Position numbers and translations under genes: made by a program | The notes under the pieces: model-generated | Told to the model about the DNA's origin: nothing | The model's input: the letters and a program-made list of their open reading frames with translations, nothing else | Databases searched by the model: none | Part shown: positions 36,674 through 45,586 of the stretch, in pieces | Numbering within the stretch: the stretch's first letter is position 1 | Layout: each line of letters begins with the position of its first letter | Assembly (NCBI GenBank): GCA_020073165.1 | Contig: JAIQFP010000018.1 | Location: 1-64,000 of the forward strand | Direction: 5' to 3' | DNA: 64,000 bases | Origin: Terriglobia bacterium | Lineage (GTDB): Bacteria > Acidobacteriota > Terriglobia > Terriglobales > Acidobacteriaceae

Positions 36674-38245
36674 ATGGCCAACCTTCTGGCAACCAAACCG
36701 CTGGACATGATCCTGACCGAGTCGAGGGAAGAAGGGGAACACTCCCTTAAGCGCGCCCTCGGTCCCACCAACCTCATCACCCTGGGAATCGGGGCCATCA
36801 TCGGCGCAGGAATTTTCGTGCTAACCGGGGCTGCGGCCGCTCAGTACGCGGGTCCGGCGATTGTGCTCTCTTTCGTTCTTGCCGGTATTGCCTGTGCCTT
36901 TGCCGGACTGTGCTATTCCGAGTTTGCGTCGCTGATTCCTATCGCTGGTTCCGCCTACACTTACGGGTATGCGACGCTGGGCGAAATTTTTGCCTGGATC
37001 ATCGGCTGGGACCTGATTCTGGAATATGCCTTCGGGGCCGCCACCGTGGCCTCCGGCTGGAGCGGCTACGTTAACTCCTTCCTGCAGGATTTCGGGATTC
37101 ACATTCCACCCTCGCTGACCGCCACCCCGGGGACCGACATGGTGATGTACAACGGGCGCTGGGAGCGTCTGGCAACCATCCTGCCGACCCTGAAGGCACA
37201 CGCGGTCGATCCTTCCACGCTGCAGCATGTGCAGGGCAGCTTCAATTTGGTGGCGTTCGTGGCGATTTGCCTGGTCACGCTGGTGCTGGTCATTGGCATC
37301 AAGGAGTCCGCCAACCTGAACTCGGGGATCGTGATCGTCAAAGTGGCCATCGTGCTGACCTTCATCGGCATCGCGACCATCTTCGTGTTGCACGACCCCG
37401 CTGCGGCAACCAAGAACTGGACACCGTTCATTCCGCCGAACACGGGCGAATTTGGACACTATGGATGGTCTGGAATCGCCCGCGGCGCAGCGGTAATTTT
37501 CTTTGCTTACATCGGGTTTGATGCGGTCTCCACGGCGGCCCAGGAAGCCAAGAACCCGCAGCGCGATATGCCCATCGGGATTCTGGGATCGCTGGTAATC
37601 TGCACCATCCTCTACATTCTGGTTTCCGGATTGCTGACCGGCGTGGTTTCCTACACCACGCTCAATGTGCCCGATCCGGTTGCGGTCGGGATCGACCATA
37701 CCGGGGTGCGCTGGGGCAGCATTCTGGTGAAGGTGGGAGCGATTGCCGGCCTGGGCAGCGTCATGCTGGTGATGCTCCTGGGGCAATCGCGCGTCTTCTT
37801 TTCCATGTCGCGCGATGGGTTGCTGCCCCAGTGGGCTGGCGCCGTGCACCCGCGCTTCCGCACTCCCTGGATCTCCAGCATCCTCGTGGGCATCTTCGTG
37901 GCGATTTTCGCTTCGCTCATCCCCATTGGGATTTTGGGCGAACTGGTGAGCATCGGCACCCTGCTGGCTTTCGTCATCGTCTGCGCCGGGGTCTGGATTC
38001 TGCGCGCGCGGCGGCCGGAACTGCATCGTCCCTTCAAAACCCCATGGGTACCGTTTGTGCCGATCATGGGGATACTGATTTCCGGTCTGATGATGGCCAG
38101 CCTGCCGCTCGACACTTGGTTGCGGCTGATCATCTGGCTCATCATCGGCATGGCCATTTACTTGGGCTATGGACGGTACCACAGCCGGGTGCAGGCAGCC
38201 GTGAGCGCCCCGGAGCCCAAGACTCCGAAAGTAATGGCGGACTGA
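36674..38245 (+). CDS. APC-superfamily cationic-amino-acid-type permease
   Basis: 523 residues with twelve or more helices. The N-terminal motif LKRALGPTNLITLGIGAIIG then AGIFVLTGAAA, the block GSAYTYGYATLGEIFAWIIG, and FFAYIGFDAVSTAAQEAKNP match the CAT/YfnA branch of the APC family. It is distinct from the preceding permease (different helix 1 and C-terminus), so the pair is not a recent duplication. A short Glu/Pro/Lys tail ends the protein, and a terminator follows at 38265. Confidence 0.92.
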   Translation: MANLLATKPLDMILTESREEGEHSLKRALGPTNLITLGIGAIIGAGIFVLTGAAAAQYAGPAIVLSFVLAGIACAFAGLCYSEFASLIPIAGSAYTYGYATLGEIFAWIIGWDLILEYAFGAATVASGWSGYVNSFLQDFGIHIPPSLTATPGTDMVMYNGRWERLATILPTLKAHAVDPSTLQHVQGSFNLVAFVAICLVTLVLVIGIKESANLNSGIVIVKVAIVLTFIGIATIFVLHDPAAATKNWTPFIPPNTGEFGHYGWSGIARGAAVIFFAYIGFDAVSTAAQEAKNPQRDMPIGILGSLVICTILYILVSGLLTGVVSYTTLNVPDPVAVGIDHTGVRWGSILVKVGAIAGLGSVMLVMLLGQSRVFFSMSRDGLLPQWAGAVHPRFRTPWISSILVGIFVAIFASLIPIGILGELVSIGTLLAFVIVCAGVWILRARRPELHRPFKTPWVPFVPIMGILISGLMMASLPLDTWLRLIIWLIIGMAIYLGYGRYHSRVQAAVSAPEPKTPKVMAD

Positions 38246-38264
38246 ATTCCCGCGATTGTTTTCT

Positions 38265-38300
38265 AAGGCCTTCCGCAAATACGCGGAGGGCCTTTTTGTT
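38265..38300 (+). terminator. Intrinsic terminator after the permease pair
   Basis: AAGGCCTTCCGC (38265-38276), loop AAATAC, GCGGAGGGCCTT (38283-38294) with one G-T wobble, then a T-rich run. Confidence 0.85.
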
Positions 38301-38304
38301 CTAT

Positions 38305-38389
38305 AGTCGTCAGCGAGTCGTGGGTCTTTCGTCCTTGGGTGTTGGCAGGATTCAGGCCAACGACGAACGGCCAGCGGCCAGCGACCAGC
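38305..38389. repeat. Nested word-arm hairpin before the K+ channel gene
   Basis: The left side repeats GTCGTCAGCGAGTCG-type words and the right side GACGAACGGCCAGCGGCCAGCG-type words. TTCGTC (38328-38333) pairs with GACGAA (38362-38367), and the inner hairpin is GTTGGC (38341-38346) with GCCAAC (38356-38361). Same plan as the atp spacers, but the arms are less perfect. Confidence 0.5.
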
Positions 38390-39388
38390 ATGAACGCTTT
38401 TCGCCACCTCCGCCTGATTGGTCTCGCTCTGGTCGGCGTGATGCTCGTCGGGACCGCAGGCTATCACTTCATTGAAGGCTGGCCCTGGTTTGACGGCTTC
38501 TACATGGTGATCACCACACTGACCACCATCGGCTACCAGGAGACCCATCCGCTCTCCCACGCCGGGCGGGTGTTCAATGTCTTTCTCATCTTCACCGGGG
38601 TTGCCCTGGTTTTTCTCTCCATCGGGACGCTGACCCAGGCTTTGCTAGAATTCGAACTGCGGAGCTTCTTCGGAAGGCGGCGCATGGAACGCGACATCGA
38701 GCGGCTCACCGGTCACTACATCATCTGCGGCGCCGGGCGCGTGGGACGCAGCGCAGCCCGCGAACTGGCGCGCAAGCCGGTGCCGTTCGTGATGATCGAA
38801 CAAAGCGAAACCAAGGCCGCGCGCTACGGCGGCGAATGGCTGACCATGATCGGCGACGCCACCCAGGAGCAGACGCTGCGCGAGGCGCATATCGAGCGCG
38901 CCCGCGGGTTGGTGGCCGCCACCACCACCGATGCAACCAATCTGTATATCGTTCTGACCGCGCGTGGACTGAATCCAAAGCTCCGAATTATCGCCCGCGC
39001 CAGCGAAGACGACGCGGAAAAACATTTGCTCACCGCCGGTGCGGACTCGGTGGTATCGCCGTATCATTTCGCCGGGCAGCGCATTGCGCAATCCTTCCTG
39101 CGGCCACATGTGGTCAGCTTCCTGGATACGGCCACCACCCACTTGGGTATGGACCTGGAGATCGGCGAGATCTGCGTGGGGAGGGACTCGTCGTTTGCCG
39201 GCAAAACCATTGAAACTTCGCACATCCGCCAGGACCGAGGTGTGATCATCCTGGCCATCAAGCGTGTGGACGGTATGCACTTCAGCCCTTCTCCCGAAGA
39301 CCGCATCGAGCCCGGCGATTACCTGATCGCCATGGGCGAACCTTCCCAACTGCGACAACTGGAACAGATGGCAACGGCGCGGGCATGA
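38390..39388 (+). CDS. Two-helix potassium channel with TrkA-N/TrkA-C (RCK) domains
   Basis: 332 residues from ATG 38390. Two membrane helices flank a pore loop with TTLTTIGYQE (residues 43-51), in which TIGY replaces the canonical TVGY and Q the usual G; this variant recurs in bacterial RCK channels. Residues from about 105 form an RCK Rossmann domain (HYIICGAGRVGRSAARELAR) and the C-terminal TrkA-C domain (EICVGRDSSFAGKTIETSHI). The channel should pass K+ under control of a bound nucleotide or ion. An upstream in-frame ATG is rejected, as it lies in the repeat element. Confidence 0.88.
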   Translation: MNAFRHLRLIGLALVGVMLVGTAGYHFIEGWPWFDGFYMVITTLTTIGYQETHPLSHAGRVFNVFLIFTGVALVFLSIGTLTQALLEFELRSFFGRRRMERDIERLTGHYIICGAGRVGRSAARELARKPVPFVMIEQSETKAARYGGEWLTMIGDATQEQTLREAHIERARGLVAATTTDATNLYIVLTARGLNPKLRIIARASEDDAEKHLLTAGADSVVSPYHFAGQRIAQSFLRPHVVSFLDTATTHLGMDLEIGEICVGRDSSFAGKTIETSHIRQDRGVIILAIKRVDGMHFSPSPEDRIEPGDYLIAMGEPSQLRQLEQMATARA

Positions 39389-39413
39389 AGATCCTCATCG
39401 CCAGCACCTGTGG

Positions 39414-39434
39414 GGACGGGCGCCTCGCCCGTCC
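39414..39434. repeat. REP-like stem-loop (GGACGGGCG/CGCCCGTCC)
   Basis: Perfect 9-bp stem GGACGGGCG (39414-39422) and CGCCCGTCC (39426-39434), loop CCT. It is followed by GAGCGAAGCGAGG, which resembles the inverted-repeat family at 18427. No T-run. Confidence 0.6.
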
Positions 39435-39470
39435 AACCGAGCGAAGCGAGGCCCCCGGGATTACTCCCAA

Positions 39471-41051
39471 ATGAAAATCGTCACCGCAGCCGAAATGCGC
39501 GAGATCGATCGCATCACCAGCGAGCGCTTCGGTGTGCCTTCGCTCACTCTCATGGAAAACGCGGGCACGGCGGTGGCAGACTTTGTACTCGGCCAATATC
39601 CCTCGGCGCGCCGTGTCGGCATCGTTTGCGGCAAGGGCAACAACGGGGGAGATGGTTTCGTCGCAGCCCGCAAGCTGGAGCAGGCGGGCAGGGAAGTGCG
39701 CCTCCTGTTGCTGGCGGAGCCGTCGGAACTGAAGGGCGATGCCGCCGAGATGTTCAGCAAGCTTCGACAGGCCTACGTCGTGGTGCGCTCCGGCGAGGAA
39801 CTGCTGGGGGAAAAAGCACGCGCCGTGTTTGAGTCCGATGTGCTCGTAGACGCGATCCTGGGGACAGGCTTTCGGCCGCCGGTGAGCGGGCTTTATGGCC
39901 AGGCGATCGCAGTGCTGAATGCGAGTAGTGCGCCGGTCGTGGCGGTGGATATAGCGTCGGGCGCCGACGCTGACGTCATGGGAGAGCAGACCGGCGCGGT
40001 CGCCCGAGCCGATGGAGTTGTCACCTTCACCGCGCCGCGTCCCGCTCATGTGTTCGGGTTGCTTACCACGGGACCGACCGTAATTGCGCCCATCGGTTCG
40101 CCCGATGCCGCGATTGTCTCCGCGCTGCAACTCAATGTGATCACGGCCCGCGAGGTGGCGCCGCTGATCGCCGCACGCCCACCCGCTGCCAACAAAGGAA
40201 CCTTCGGCCACGCGTTGGTCATCGGCGGGTCCGTGGGCAAAGCGGGCGCCGCAGCCATGGCAGGAATGTCCGCCCTGCGCGCGGGCGCGGGCCTTTCTAC
40301 GATTGCTACGCCCAAGTCGGTGTTGCCGACCGTAGCGGGCTTCCATCCCGAGGTCATGACCGAGCCGCTGGAAGAAACCGAAGCCGGCAGCATCTCCACG
40401 CGCGCCTTGGAATACGGCCGATTGGATAAACTCGTCGAGGGCAAAACCGTGCTCGCCGTCGGCCCGGGAATCTCCCGTCAGGCGGAGACGGCGGAGTTTG
40501 TGCGCACGATTGCGGCAAAGTACAAGACTCCCATCGTGCTGGATGCGGACGGCCTCAACGCATTCGAGGGCCGGGCAAAGGAACTGCGCGGCAAAGGGCG
40601 TGCGCTGGTGATCACGCCGCATCCCGGCGAAATGGCGCGGCTCACCGGTTCTACCGTGGCAGCGGTGCAGCGGGACCGTCTGACCGTGTCCCGGACGTTT
40701 GCCCGGGAGCACGACTGCATTGTGGTGCTGAAAGGTCATCGCACCCTCATTGCTCAGCCGGACGGAACCGTGTGGGTGAACACCACGGGAAATCCCGGCA
40801 TGGCGACTGGCGGCACGGGCGACATCCTCACCGGAATGGTGGCAGGTTTCATGGCGCAGAATCCTGGGCATGTGGTGGAGGCGGTCATCGCCGCTGTCTA
40901 CCTGCACGGCCTCGCCGGAGATGTGGGCCGCGAGAGCATGGGAGAACAGTCGCTGGTGGCTACCGATCTGGTGCGGGCTTTGCCGGAATCCATGCGGCGG
41001 GTGCGGGAAGCCGCCGCCAGAGCGGGAAACCTCGTCACCATCTTCTCCTAG
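39471..41051 (+). CDS. nnr: Bifunctional NAD(P)HX epimerase/dehydratase
   Basis: 526 residues. The N-terminal YjeF_N epimerase (about 1-215) shows VGIVCGKGNNGGDGFVAARK and VDAILGTGF. The C-terminal ribokinase-like dehydratase (about 225-520) shows FGHALVIGGSVGKAGAAAMA, DADGLNAF, VITPHPGEMARL and NTTGNPGMATGGTGDILTGM. Together they repair hydrated NADH and NADPH, epimerising the R form and dehydrating the S form using ADP or ATP. Both domains have intact motifs. It lies upstream of, but is not tightly linked to, the PilZ gene. Confidence 0.95.
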   Translation: MKIVTAAEMREIDRITSERFGVPSLTLMENAGTAVADFVLGQYPSARRVGIVCGKGNNGGDGFVAARKLEQAGREVRLLLLAEPSELKGDAAEMFSKLRQAYVVVRSGEELLGEKARAVFESDVLVDAILGTGFRPPVSGLYGQAIAVLNASSAPVVAVDIASGADADVMGEQTGAVARADGVVTFTAPRPAHVFGLLTTGPTVIAPIGSPDAAIVSALQLNVITAREVAPLIAARPPAANKGTFGHALVIGGSVGKAGAAAMAGMSALRAGAGLSTIATPKSVLPTVAGFHPEVMTEPLEETEAGSISTRALEYGRLDKLVEGKTVLAVGPGISRQAETAEFVRTIAAKYKTPIVLDADGLNAFEGRAKELRGKGRALVITPHPGEMARLTGSTVAAVQRDRLTVSRTFAREHDCIVVLKGHRTLIAQPDGTVWVNTTGNPGMATGGTGDILTGMVAGFMAQNPGHVVEAVIAAVYLHGLAGDVGRESMGEQSLVATDLVRALPESMRRVREAAARAGNLVTIFS

Positions 41052-41179
41052 CCCGATGTACCACCGGACATTGGCTACCTCGCCAACAGTGCCATCTCTT
41101 TGCTAACTGGGTAATTAGCGTAACCTCGCAAGGCGAGCTCCATTCGAATCCGGACAAGTGCTTCGGTAATCTGTCGGGA

Positions 41180-41197
41180 ATGGCACGGGAGTGCCAT
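41180..41197. promoter_or_regulatory. Palindrome ATGGCAC-N4-GTGCCAT before the PilZ gene
   Basis: A perfect 7-bp dyad, ATGGCAC (41180-41186) and GTGCCAT (41191-41197), 12 bases before the favoured PilZ start. The same dyad occurs upstream of the Flp pilin gene at 46288-46307. Confidence 0.45.
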
Positions 41198-41209
41198 AGT
41201 TACTTTGCT

Positions 41210-41602
41210 ATGACCCACTTCCCCCAACCACACCCACAGCGACGCGCGACGCGAATCCAGCTTGGGGGCTCGGTTCCTGCCCTCGTGATGCTGGAAGATG
41301 GCGGACGCGCCAGAGGCAAACTCCAGACGATCTCCGTTACCGGCGGCTTGTTGCGCATGCCCAAAGCGCTCGAGCAGGGCGACTTTGTCGAGGTTGCGTT
41401 TCAGACCCAGTCGGGTCCGGTCCACGGCATGGCGGAAATGTTGGTGCCCATGCGGGCGACCGACGGCGTGCTGCAACCCTTCCGCTTCGTGGCCCTGGGC
41501 GACGACGATCATCGTACCCTGCGCATGGTGGTGGACTCGGTGACCGACCGGAGCTTTGCGGGAATCCGCTCCAGCCAGTGGACGACGCCCAAGCAGGTGT
41601 GA
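41210..41602 (+). CDS. PilZ-domain protein
   Basis: 130 residues from ATG 41210; an alternative ATG at 41180 is part of the palindrome and is less likely. The PilZ barrel begins with the cyclic-di-GMP switch-like HPQRRATRIQLGGSVPALVM, and LQTISVTGGLLRMPKALEQG corresponds to the second PilZ motif ([D/N]xSxxG here read as SVTGG, so ligand contacts are not certain). Single-domain PilZ proteins usually relay c-di-GMP to motility, pili or exopolysaccharide; the window encodes all three types of target. Confidence 0.8.
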   Translation: MTHFPQPHPQRRATRIQLGGSVPALVMLEDGGRARGKLQTISVTGGLLRMPKALEQGDFVEVAFQTQSGPVHGMAEMLVPMRATDGVLQPFRFVALGDDDHRTLRMVVDSVTDRSFAGIRSSQWTTPKQV

Positions 41603-41647
41603 GGATGCTCTGAGCTGACCCTCTCCGCTTCCTGGTGGAGAGCTCGC

Positions 41648-41668
41648 TATACTGGTCTCACGACCAGT
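41648..41668 (+). promoter_or_regulatory. -10 element and dyad immediately before tsaE
   Basis: TATACT at 41648-41653 is a strong -10. It overlaps the perfect dyad ACTGGT-CTCACG-ACCAGT (41651-41668), which ends directly at the ATG at 41669. The leader would be about 8 bases. Confidence 0.5.
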
Positions 41669-42100
41669 ATGCACACCCAGGAATTCACCACTCATTCACA
41701 AGAGGAGACGATTGCGCTCGGTCGCAGATTGGCCGCGAGCCTTGCTCCTCCCAAGCTGGTAGTGCTGCGCGGTGAACTGGGGGCGGGCAAGACCACTCTG
41801 ATCAAGGGCATTGCCGAGGGATTCCGGGCCGCCTCTGAAGAAGATGTCACCAGTCCTACCTTCACCCTGGTGCATGAATACCGCGGGCCGGAAGTGGTCG
41901 TCTACCACATTGATCTTTACCGGGTGGATACCGCGCGCGAACTCGAAACCCTGGGCATCGACGACCTCATCTCCGAGAACAGCGTGCTGCTGATCGAGTG
42001 GGGAGAGAAGTTTGCGCGATTCGCGCGCGAGCGCGATGTGGAAATTGCGCTGGAGCGGCTGGGAGAGAACGATCGGCGAATCAAGGTGGAAAGCCGTTGA
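41669..42100 (+). CDS. tsaE: tRNA threonylcarbamoyladenosine synthesis ATPase TsaE
   Basis: 143 residues. The P-loop is VLRGELGAGKTTLIKGIAEG (about residues 33-52). EEDVTSPTFTLVHEYRG and VYHIDLYRVDTARELETLGI follow, then LLIEWGEKF near residue 110. TsaE cooperates with TsaB and TsaD to make t6A in ANN-decoding tRNAs. Short leader and overlap of the dyad with the -10 suggest control at initiation. It is convergent with fabI, with only 7 bases between stops. Confidence 0.93.
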   Translation: MHTQEFTTHSQEETIALGRRLAASLAPPKLVVLRGELGAGKTTLIKGIAEGFRAASEEDVTSPTFTLVHEYRGPEVVVYHIDLYRVDTARELETLGIDDLISENSVLLIEWGEKFARFARERDVEIALERLGENDRRIKVESR

Positions 42101-42107
42101 ACAGCCG

Positions 42108-42878
42108 TTAGAACCCCATGATGTTGTACCCGCAATCCACGTAGATCACCTCCCCGGTGATGCCCGAGCTAGCGTCAGAAGCGAGAAAGACTCCCGTGGC
42201 GCCGACCTCATTCACGTCTACGTTGCGCTGCAGCGGAGCGCGCTCGGCGTGGGATTTCAGCATGTCGCTGAAGTCGGCGATGCCACGCGCGGCCAGAGTC
42301 TTGATGGGGCCGGCGGAGATAGCGTTGACGCGAATCCTGCGCTTGCCCAGGTCGTACGCCAGGTAGCGCACTGTGCATTCCAGCGCCGCTTTGGCTACCC
42401 CCATCACGTTGTAGTGGGGCACGACTTTTTCCGCGCCGTAATAGGTCAGAGTCAGAATGCTGCCTCCGTCCTCCATCAGCGGGGCGGCGCCACGGGCGAG
42501 TGCAATCAGCGAATACACGCTGATGTCGTGGGCGATGCGGAAGCCCTCGCGTGTGGTATTGACGAAGTCGCCTTTCAACTCCGCAGCGGGAGCGAATCCG
42601 ATGCTGTGTACCAGGGCGTGCAGCTTGCCGTAGCGCTGCTTCAGCGTGGCAAAGAGCGTGTCAATCTCTGCATCGTTGGAGACATCACACTGGAAAGCCT
42701 CAGCACCGGGCAGGGAAAGGATCAAGTCCTCCGCTTCCAGCTTCAACCGTTCGTTTTGATAGGTGACGGCGAGTTTAGCGCCCGCGCTGTGCAGCCCCTG
42801 CGCGATCGACCACGCGATGCTGCGTTTATTGGCGACTCCGAAAACAACAGCAGTACGGCCTTCTAGATTGGAGGACAT
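42108..42878 (-). CDS. fabI: Enoyl-[acyl-carrier-protein] reductase (NADH)
   Basis: A 256-residue short-chain dehydrogenase. The FabI-type cofactor loop is [20 protein letters not shown]. Catalytic positions Tyr146, Tyr156 and Lys163 coincide with those of the E. coli enzyme ([20 protein letters not shown]). FabI performs the last step of fatty-acid elongation. Its presence together with accB and accC, though not in one operon, fits the type II fatty acid pathway. Triclosan sensitivity would be expected but is untested. Confidence 0.96.
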   Translation of the reverse strand: MSSNLEGRTAVVFGVANKRSIAWSIAQGLHSAGAKLAVTYQNERLKLEAEDLILSLPGAEAFQCDVSNDAEIDTLFATLKQRYGKLHALVHSIGFAPAAELKGDFVNTTREGFRIAHDISVYSLIALARGAAPLMEDGGSILTLTYYGAEKVVPHYNVMGVAKAALECTVRYLAYDLGKRRIRVNAISAGPIKTLAARGIADFSDMLKSHAERAPLQRNVDVNEVGATGVFLASDASSGITGEVIYVDCGYNIMGF

Positions 42879-42953
42879 GATGGCTCCCGGGAAATTTAAA
42901 GGGAAAGGATAACAAGATTTGCTACCTAGACACAGGGGCGCAGAGAAGAATTG

Positions 42954-44207
42954 TCAGTCCGCCGGGCTGGTTTTCCGCACCGGCGTTGTTCCTGCCACCG
43001 GCCAACTGGCGCTGACGAAGGCGCCGGCGTAGACCAGGCCGATGATAGAGAATCCCGCCACCAGGTTGTATTGCGCCACGGCTCCCACCGTGAGGGCCAG
43101 GACGATCTGCAACATGGTGCCGCCGAAATAGAACGTGTTCTGGACGCGTCCCATGAAGTGTTGTGGCACCTGTTCCATGAGGCTGGTGTTGATGGCAACC
43201 CCGCTCACCCCACGGCCGGAGCCCATGAGCCCGTACACCGCCACTGCGATGGCCAGCAGCGGAGAAAGCGGGGCCAGGATCATGCACATCGCCAGCAGAC
43301 CCATAGAAATCGCAATCGAGCGGCGTGAGCCCAGCCAGGTAATCACCTGCGGGGCGTACAAGGCGCTCAGAAAGGCGCCTGTGCCCCATCCCGCATTCAG
43401 CCACCCGTACCCCACTGCGCCGGCGTGAAAAACCTTGTCGCTCAGCGGCGGGGTCACAACCACTCCTGTCAGCATGGCGCTCAGAAACAGCGCCCAACTG
43501 ATCCCCAGCAGAACAATCTTCGGCTTGCCGCGCAAGAAGTGGATTCCCTCGCGCATCTCGCGCACGAAGCGTTCCAGCGCGGTCTCCGCAGCGAGGATGT
43601 CGGCGCGCAACTCTGCCGGACGTGGCACCACGTGGCGTCCCTTGCGCACTGCGAAGTAGCAGAGAAACGACACCAGGTAGGTGGAGAAGTCAATCAGCAG
43701 CACCCCGCCCAGCCCGATGTGGTTGTATACGAATCCAACGATCGAGCCCGCAATCAGCCAGCCTCCCTGGATACCCGCCAGCAGAAAAGTGTTGGCGTGG
43801 ACAAACTCCTCATCCGGGGTCAATTCCTGGATGAGCGCAGTGATGGTGGGCCAGAACATCCAAAATCCAGCCGCCACCAGGGTGTTCATCAGGTAGAGTT
43901 CCCAGACCCTCGCCTTGCCAGCGAATGCCAGCAGAGAAACCATCAGAATGATGATGGCGCGCAGCGCATCGAGCCACATAACCAGCCGGCGCCGGTCTTC
44001 GCGGTCAATGATGACGCCGGTGAAGGGAAGCATCAGCATGGCCGGGATTGTCTGCAGGACGGCAAACGTCCCCAGCGCCATTTCCGAATGCGTTGCCTGC
44101 AGGATGTACCACGCAACGGCAGCAGCGTTCATGCCGCTGCCCAGCATGGAGATCACGTTGGCCGCGAAAACGTAGCGCAACGCGCGTTTCTGCAGGATCG
44201 ATCGCAT
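42954..44207 (-). CDS. MFS transporter
   Basis: 417 residues with about 12 membrane helices. The loop between helices 2 and 3 has the MFS signature (FTGVIIDREDRRRLVMWLDA). The pattern ALRYVFAANVISMLGSGMNA at the N-terminus and the enterobactin-exporter-like (TMEM/EntS) organisation suggest a small-molecule exporter; substrate unknown. It is divergent from the metallo-hydrolase gene and codirectional with fabI, 75 bases away. Confidence 0.88.
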   Translation of the reverse strand: MRSILQKRALRYVFAANVISMLGSGMNAAAVAWYILQATHSEMALGTFAVLQTIPAMLMLPFTGVIIDREDRRRLVMWLDALRAIIILMVSLLAFAGKARVWELYLMNTLVAAGFWMFWPTITALIQELTPDEEFVHANTFLLAGIQGGWLIAGSIVGFVYNHIGLGGVLLIDFSTYLVSFLCYFAVRKGRHVVPRPAELRADILAAETALERFVREMREGIHFLRGKPKIVLLGISWALFLSAMLTGVVVTPPLSDKVFHAGAVGYGWLNAGWGTGAFLSALYAPQVITWLGSRRSIAISMGLLAMCMILAPLSPLLAIAVAVYGLMGSGRGVSGVAINTSLMEQVPQHFMGRVQNTFYFGGTMLQIVLALTVGAVAQYNLVAGFSIIGLVYAGAFVSASWPVAGTTPVRKTSPAD

Positions 44208-44361
44208 GATTTCAAATCTAACATGTCAGAACCCGGGCACGGGAGGAGTGGCCCCGGCGAGCGCCAACCACCTTGGTCTCGGGATCTCCTGCTATCCATT
44301 GCGCTGAAGCAGAGTCTAAACACGCCCAGAGCCCGAACGAGACCAAGGCGGAGAACCTGGA

Positions 44362-45531
44362 ATGAAAAGAATGGTGCGGAAGCGTGGGTTGTCCACAGTA
44401 GTGATCTCGAATGCGATCTGCGTTTCACTAGTTCTCGCGCTGGCGAGTCTCGCGCAAGGGGCCTCGTGGGTGACGACGCAACGCGGTGTCACCAAGGTTG
44501 CGGACGGAGTGTACGTCATCATTCATAAAGACGCGGTCGTGGGGGTCTGGCCCGAGGGAAACACGACAGTCATCATCGGCGATCGCGCAGTGTTCGTGGT
44601 GGATGCATGTTTTCTGCCCAGCAGCGCCAAAGAAGATATCGCCGAGATCAAGCGTTTCACCTCGAAGCCGGTTCGCTACCTGCTCAATACTCACTTTCAC
44701 ATTGACCACAACGCCGGCAACAGTGTCTACAAGGACGCATTTCCGGACGTCGAAATCATTGCCCAGACGGAGACCCGCAGATTCATGGACGACGCAAATC
44801 CGGCGTTCGCAGCCAATGTCGCCGACCCGAACGGCCGGCCTTCGACAGTAACTCTTCCTGCCCTGAAGAAAGAGCTCGAAAGCGGGATGGACGAAGACGG
44901 TAAGGCGCTCTCTGCGGAGGAGAAGGCTACAGTTCCGCAACAGATCGCCCAAGTGGAGAATGAAATCGCCGAATATCGAAATTTCAAGTACCAGACCCCG
45001 ACGATCACCTTCGACCATGAACTCGTGCTGGATATCGGGAACCGCGAGGTGCAGGTGGAACATTTAGGGCGAGGCAACACTCCGGGCGACGCGCTGGTTT
45101 ACCTGCCGCGGGAGAAGGTCCTGATCACGGGTGATCTCTTGACCTGGCCCATCCCGTATATGCGTATGAGCTATCCACGGGAGTGGGTCGAAGTGCTCCG
45201 GACCATGAGCCGGATGGATACCGACGTCATCGTTCCGGGACACGGCATGTTGCTGCACGACAAAACCTACATGAATGAGGTGATTGCACTTCTCGATTCT
45301 GTGGTCAAACAGGTTCACGAACAGGCGCCTAAAGTCGGATTTAACTCGCGGACCAAAGTTCCCAACCTCGAGGACATGCACGTTGATCTCGAGCCATTTC
45401 GGAAGAGCATGGCGGGCGACGATCCTGACAATAATGACTTCTGGAAGAACATCGTGGATCCCGGAATGCTGGGCGGTGTTAACCAGGGAGTGGTCGGGCG
45501 GGCGTATGCCGAGGAGATTGGCCGGTTGTGA
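44362..45531 (+). CDS. Secreted metallo-beta-lactamase-fold hydrolase
   Basis: 389 residues. The N-terminus has an export signal (residues about 13-33, SNAICVSLVLALASLAQGAS). The metal motif HFHIDH is at 111-116 (His111, His113, Asp115, His116). Further ligands are visible in VEHLGRGNTPGDALVYLPRE and the C-terminal DVIVPGHGM. The fold covers beta-lactamases, lactonases and others; the pattern resembles periplasmic B3-like or quinohemoprotein-associated members and I cannot name the substrate. No partner gene is evident. Confidence 0.85.
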   Translation: MKRMVRKRGLSTVVISNAICVSLVLALASLAQGASWVTTQRGVTKVADGVYVIIHKDAVVGVWPEGNTTVIIGDRAVFVVDACFLPSSAKEDIAEIKRFTSKPVRYLLNTHFHIDHNAGNSVYKDAFPDVEIIAQTETRRFMDDANPAFAANVADPNGRPSTVTLPALKKELESGMDEDGKALSAEEKATVPQQIAQVENEIAEYRNFKYQTPTITFDHELVLDIGNREVQVEHLGRGNTPGDALVYLPREKVLITGDLLTWPIPYMRMSYPREWVEVLRTMSRMDTDVIVPGHGMLLHDKTYMNEVIALLDSVVKQVHEQAPKVGFNSRTKVPNLEDMHVDLEPFRKSMAGDDPDNNDFWKNIVDPGMLGGVNQGVVGRAYAEEIGRL

Positions 45532-45553
45532 CGTCTACTGACCAAGCACTGGG

Positions 45554-45578
45554 TTGACACATCGCGTTCCCGTATACT
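45554..45578 (+). promoter_or_regulatory. TTGACA and TATACT before the methyltransferase gene
   Basis: TTGACA (45554-45559) and TATACT (45573-45578) are both near-consensus, but the spacer is 13 bases, too short for a standard sigma-70 site. With TATACT as the -10, transcription would start 1-2 bases before the ATG at 45587. Confidence 0.35.
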
Positions 45579-45586
45579 GCCTTTTC

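Noticed and set aside
35063-38245. The two permeases as a recent tandem duplication
   Set aside because: They differ in helix 1 motif, termini and subfamily, so they are separate APC branches.
36821-38560. 579-codon minus-strand frame opposite the second permease
   Set aside because: The plus-strand permease is unmistakable; the antisense frame is His/Gln/Asp-rich, as expected for the complement of membrane-protein codons in GC-rich DNA.
39282-40907. 541-codon minus-strand frame opposite the NAD(P)HX repair gene
   Set aside because: Antisense of a clearly conserved gene, no ribosome-binding site, no domain.
41120-41160. A tRNA-like T-loop (ATTCGAATCC)
   Set aside because: The flanking 5-base stems do not pair and there is no acceptor or anticodon arm.
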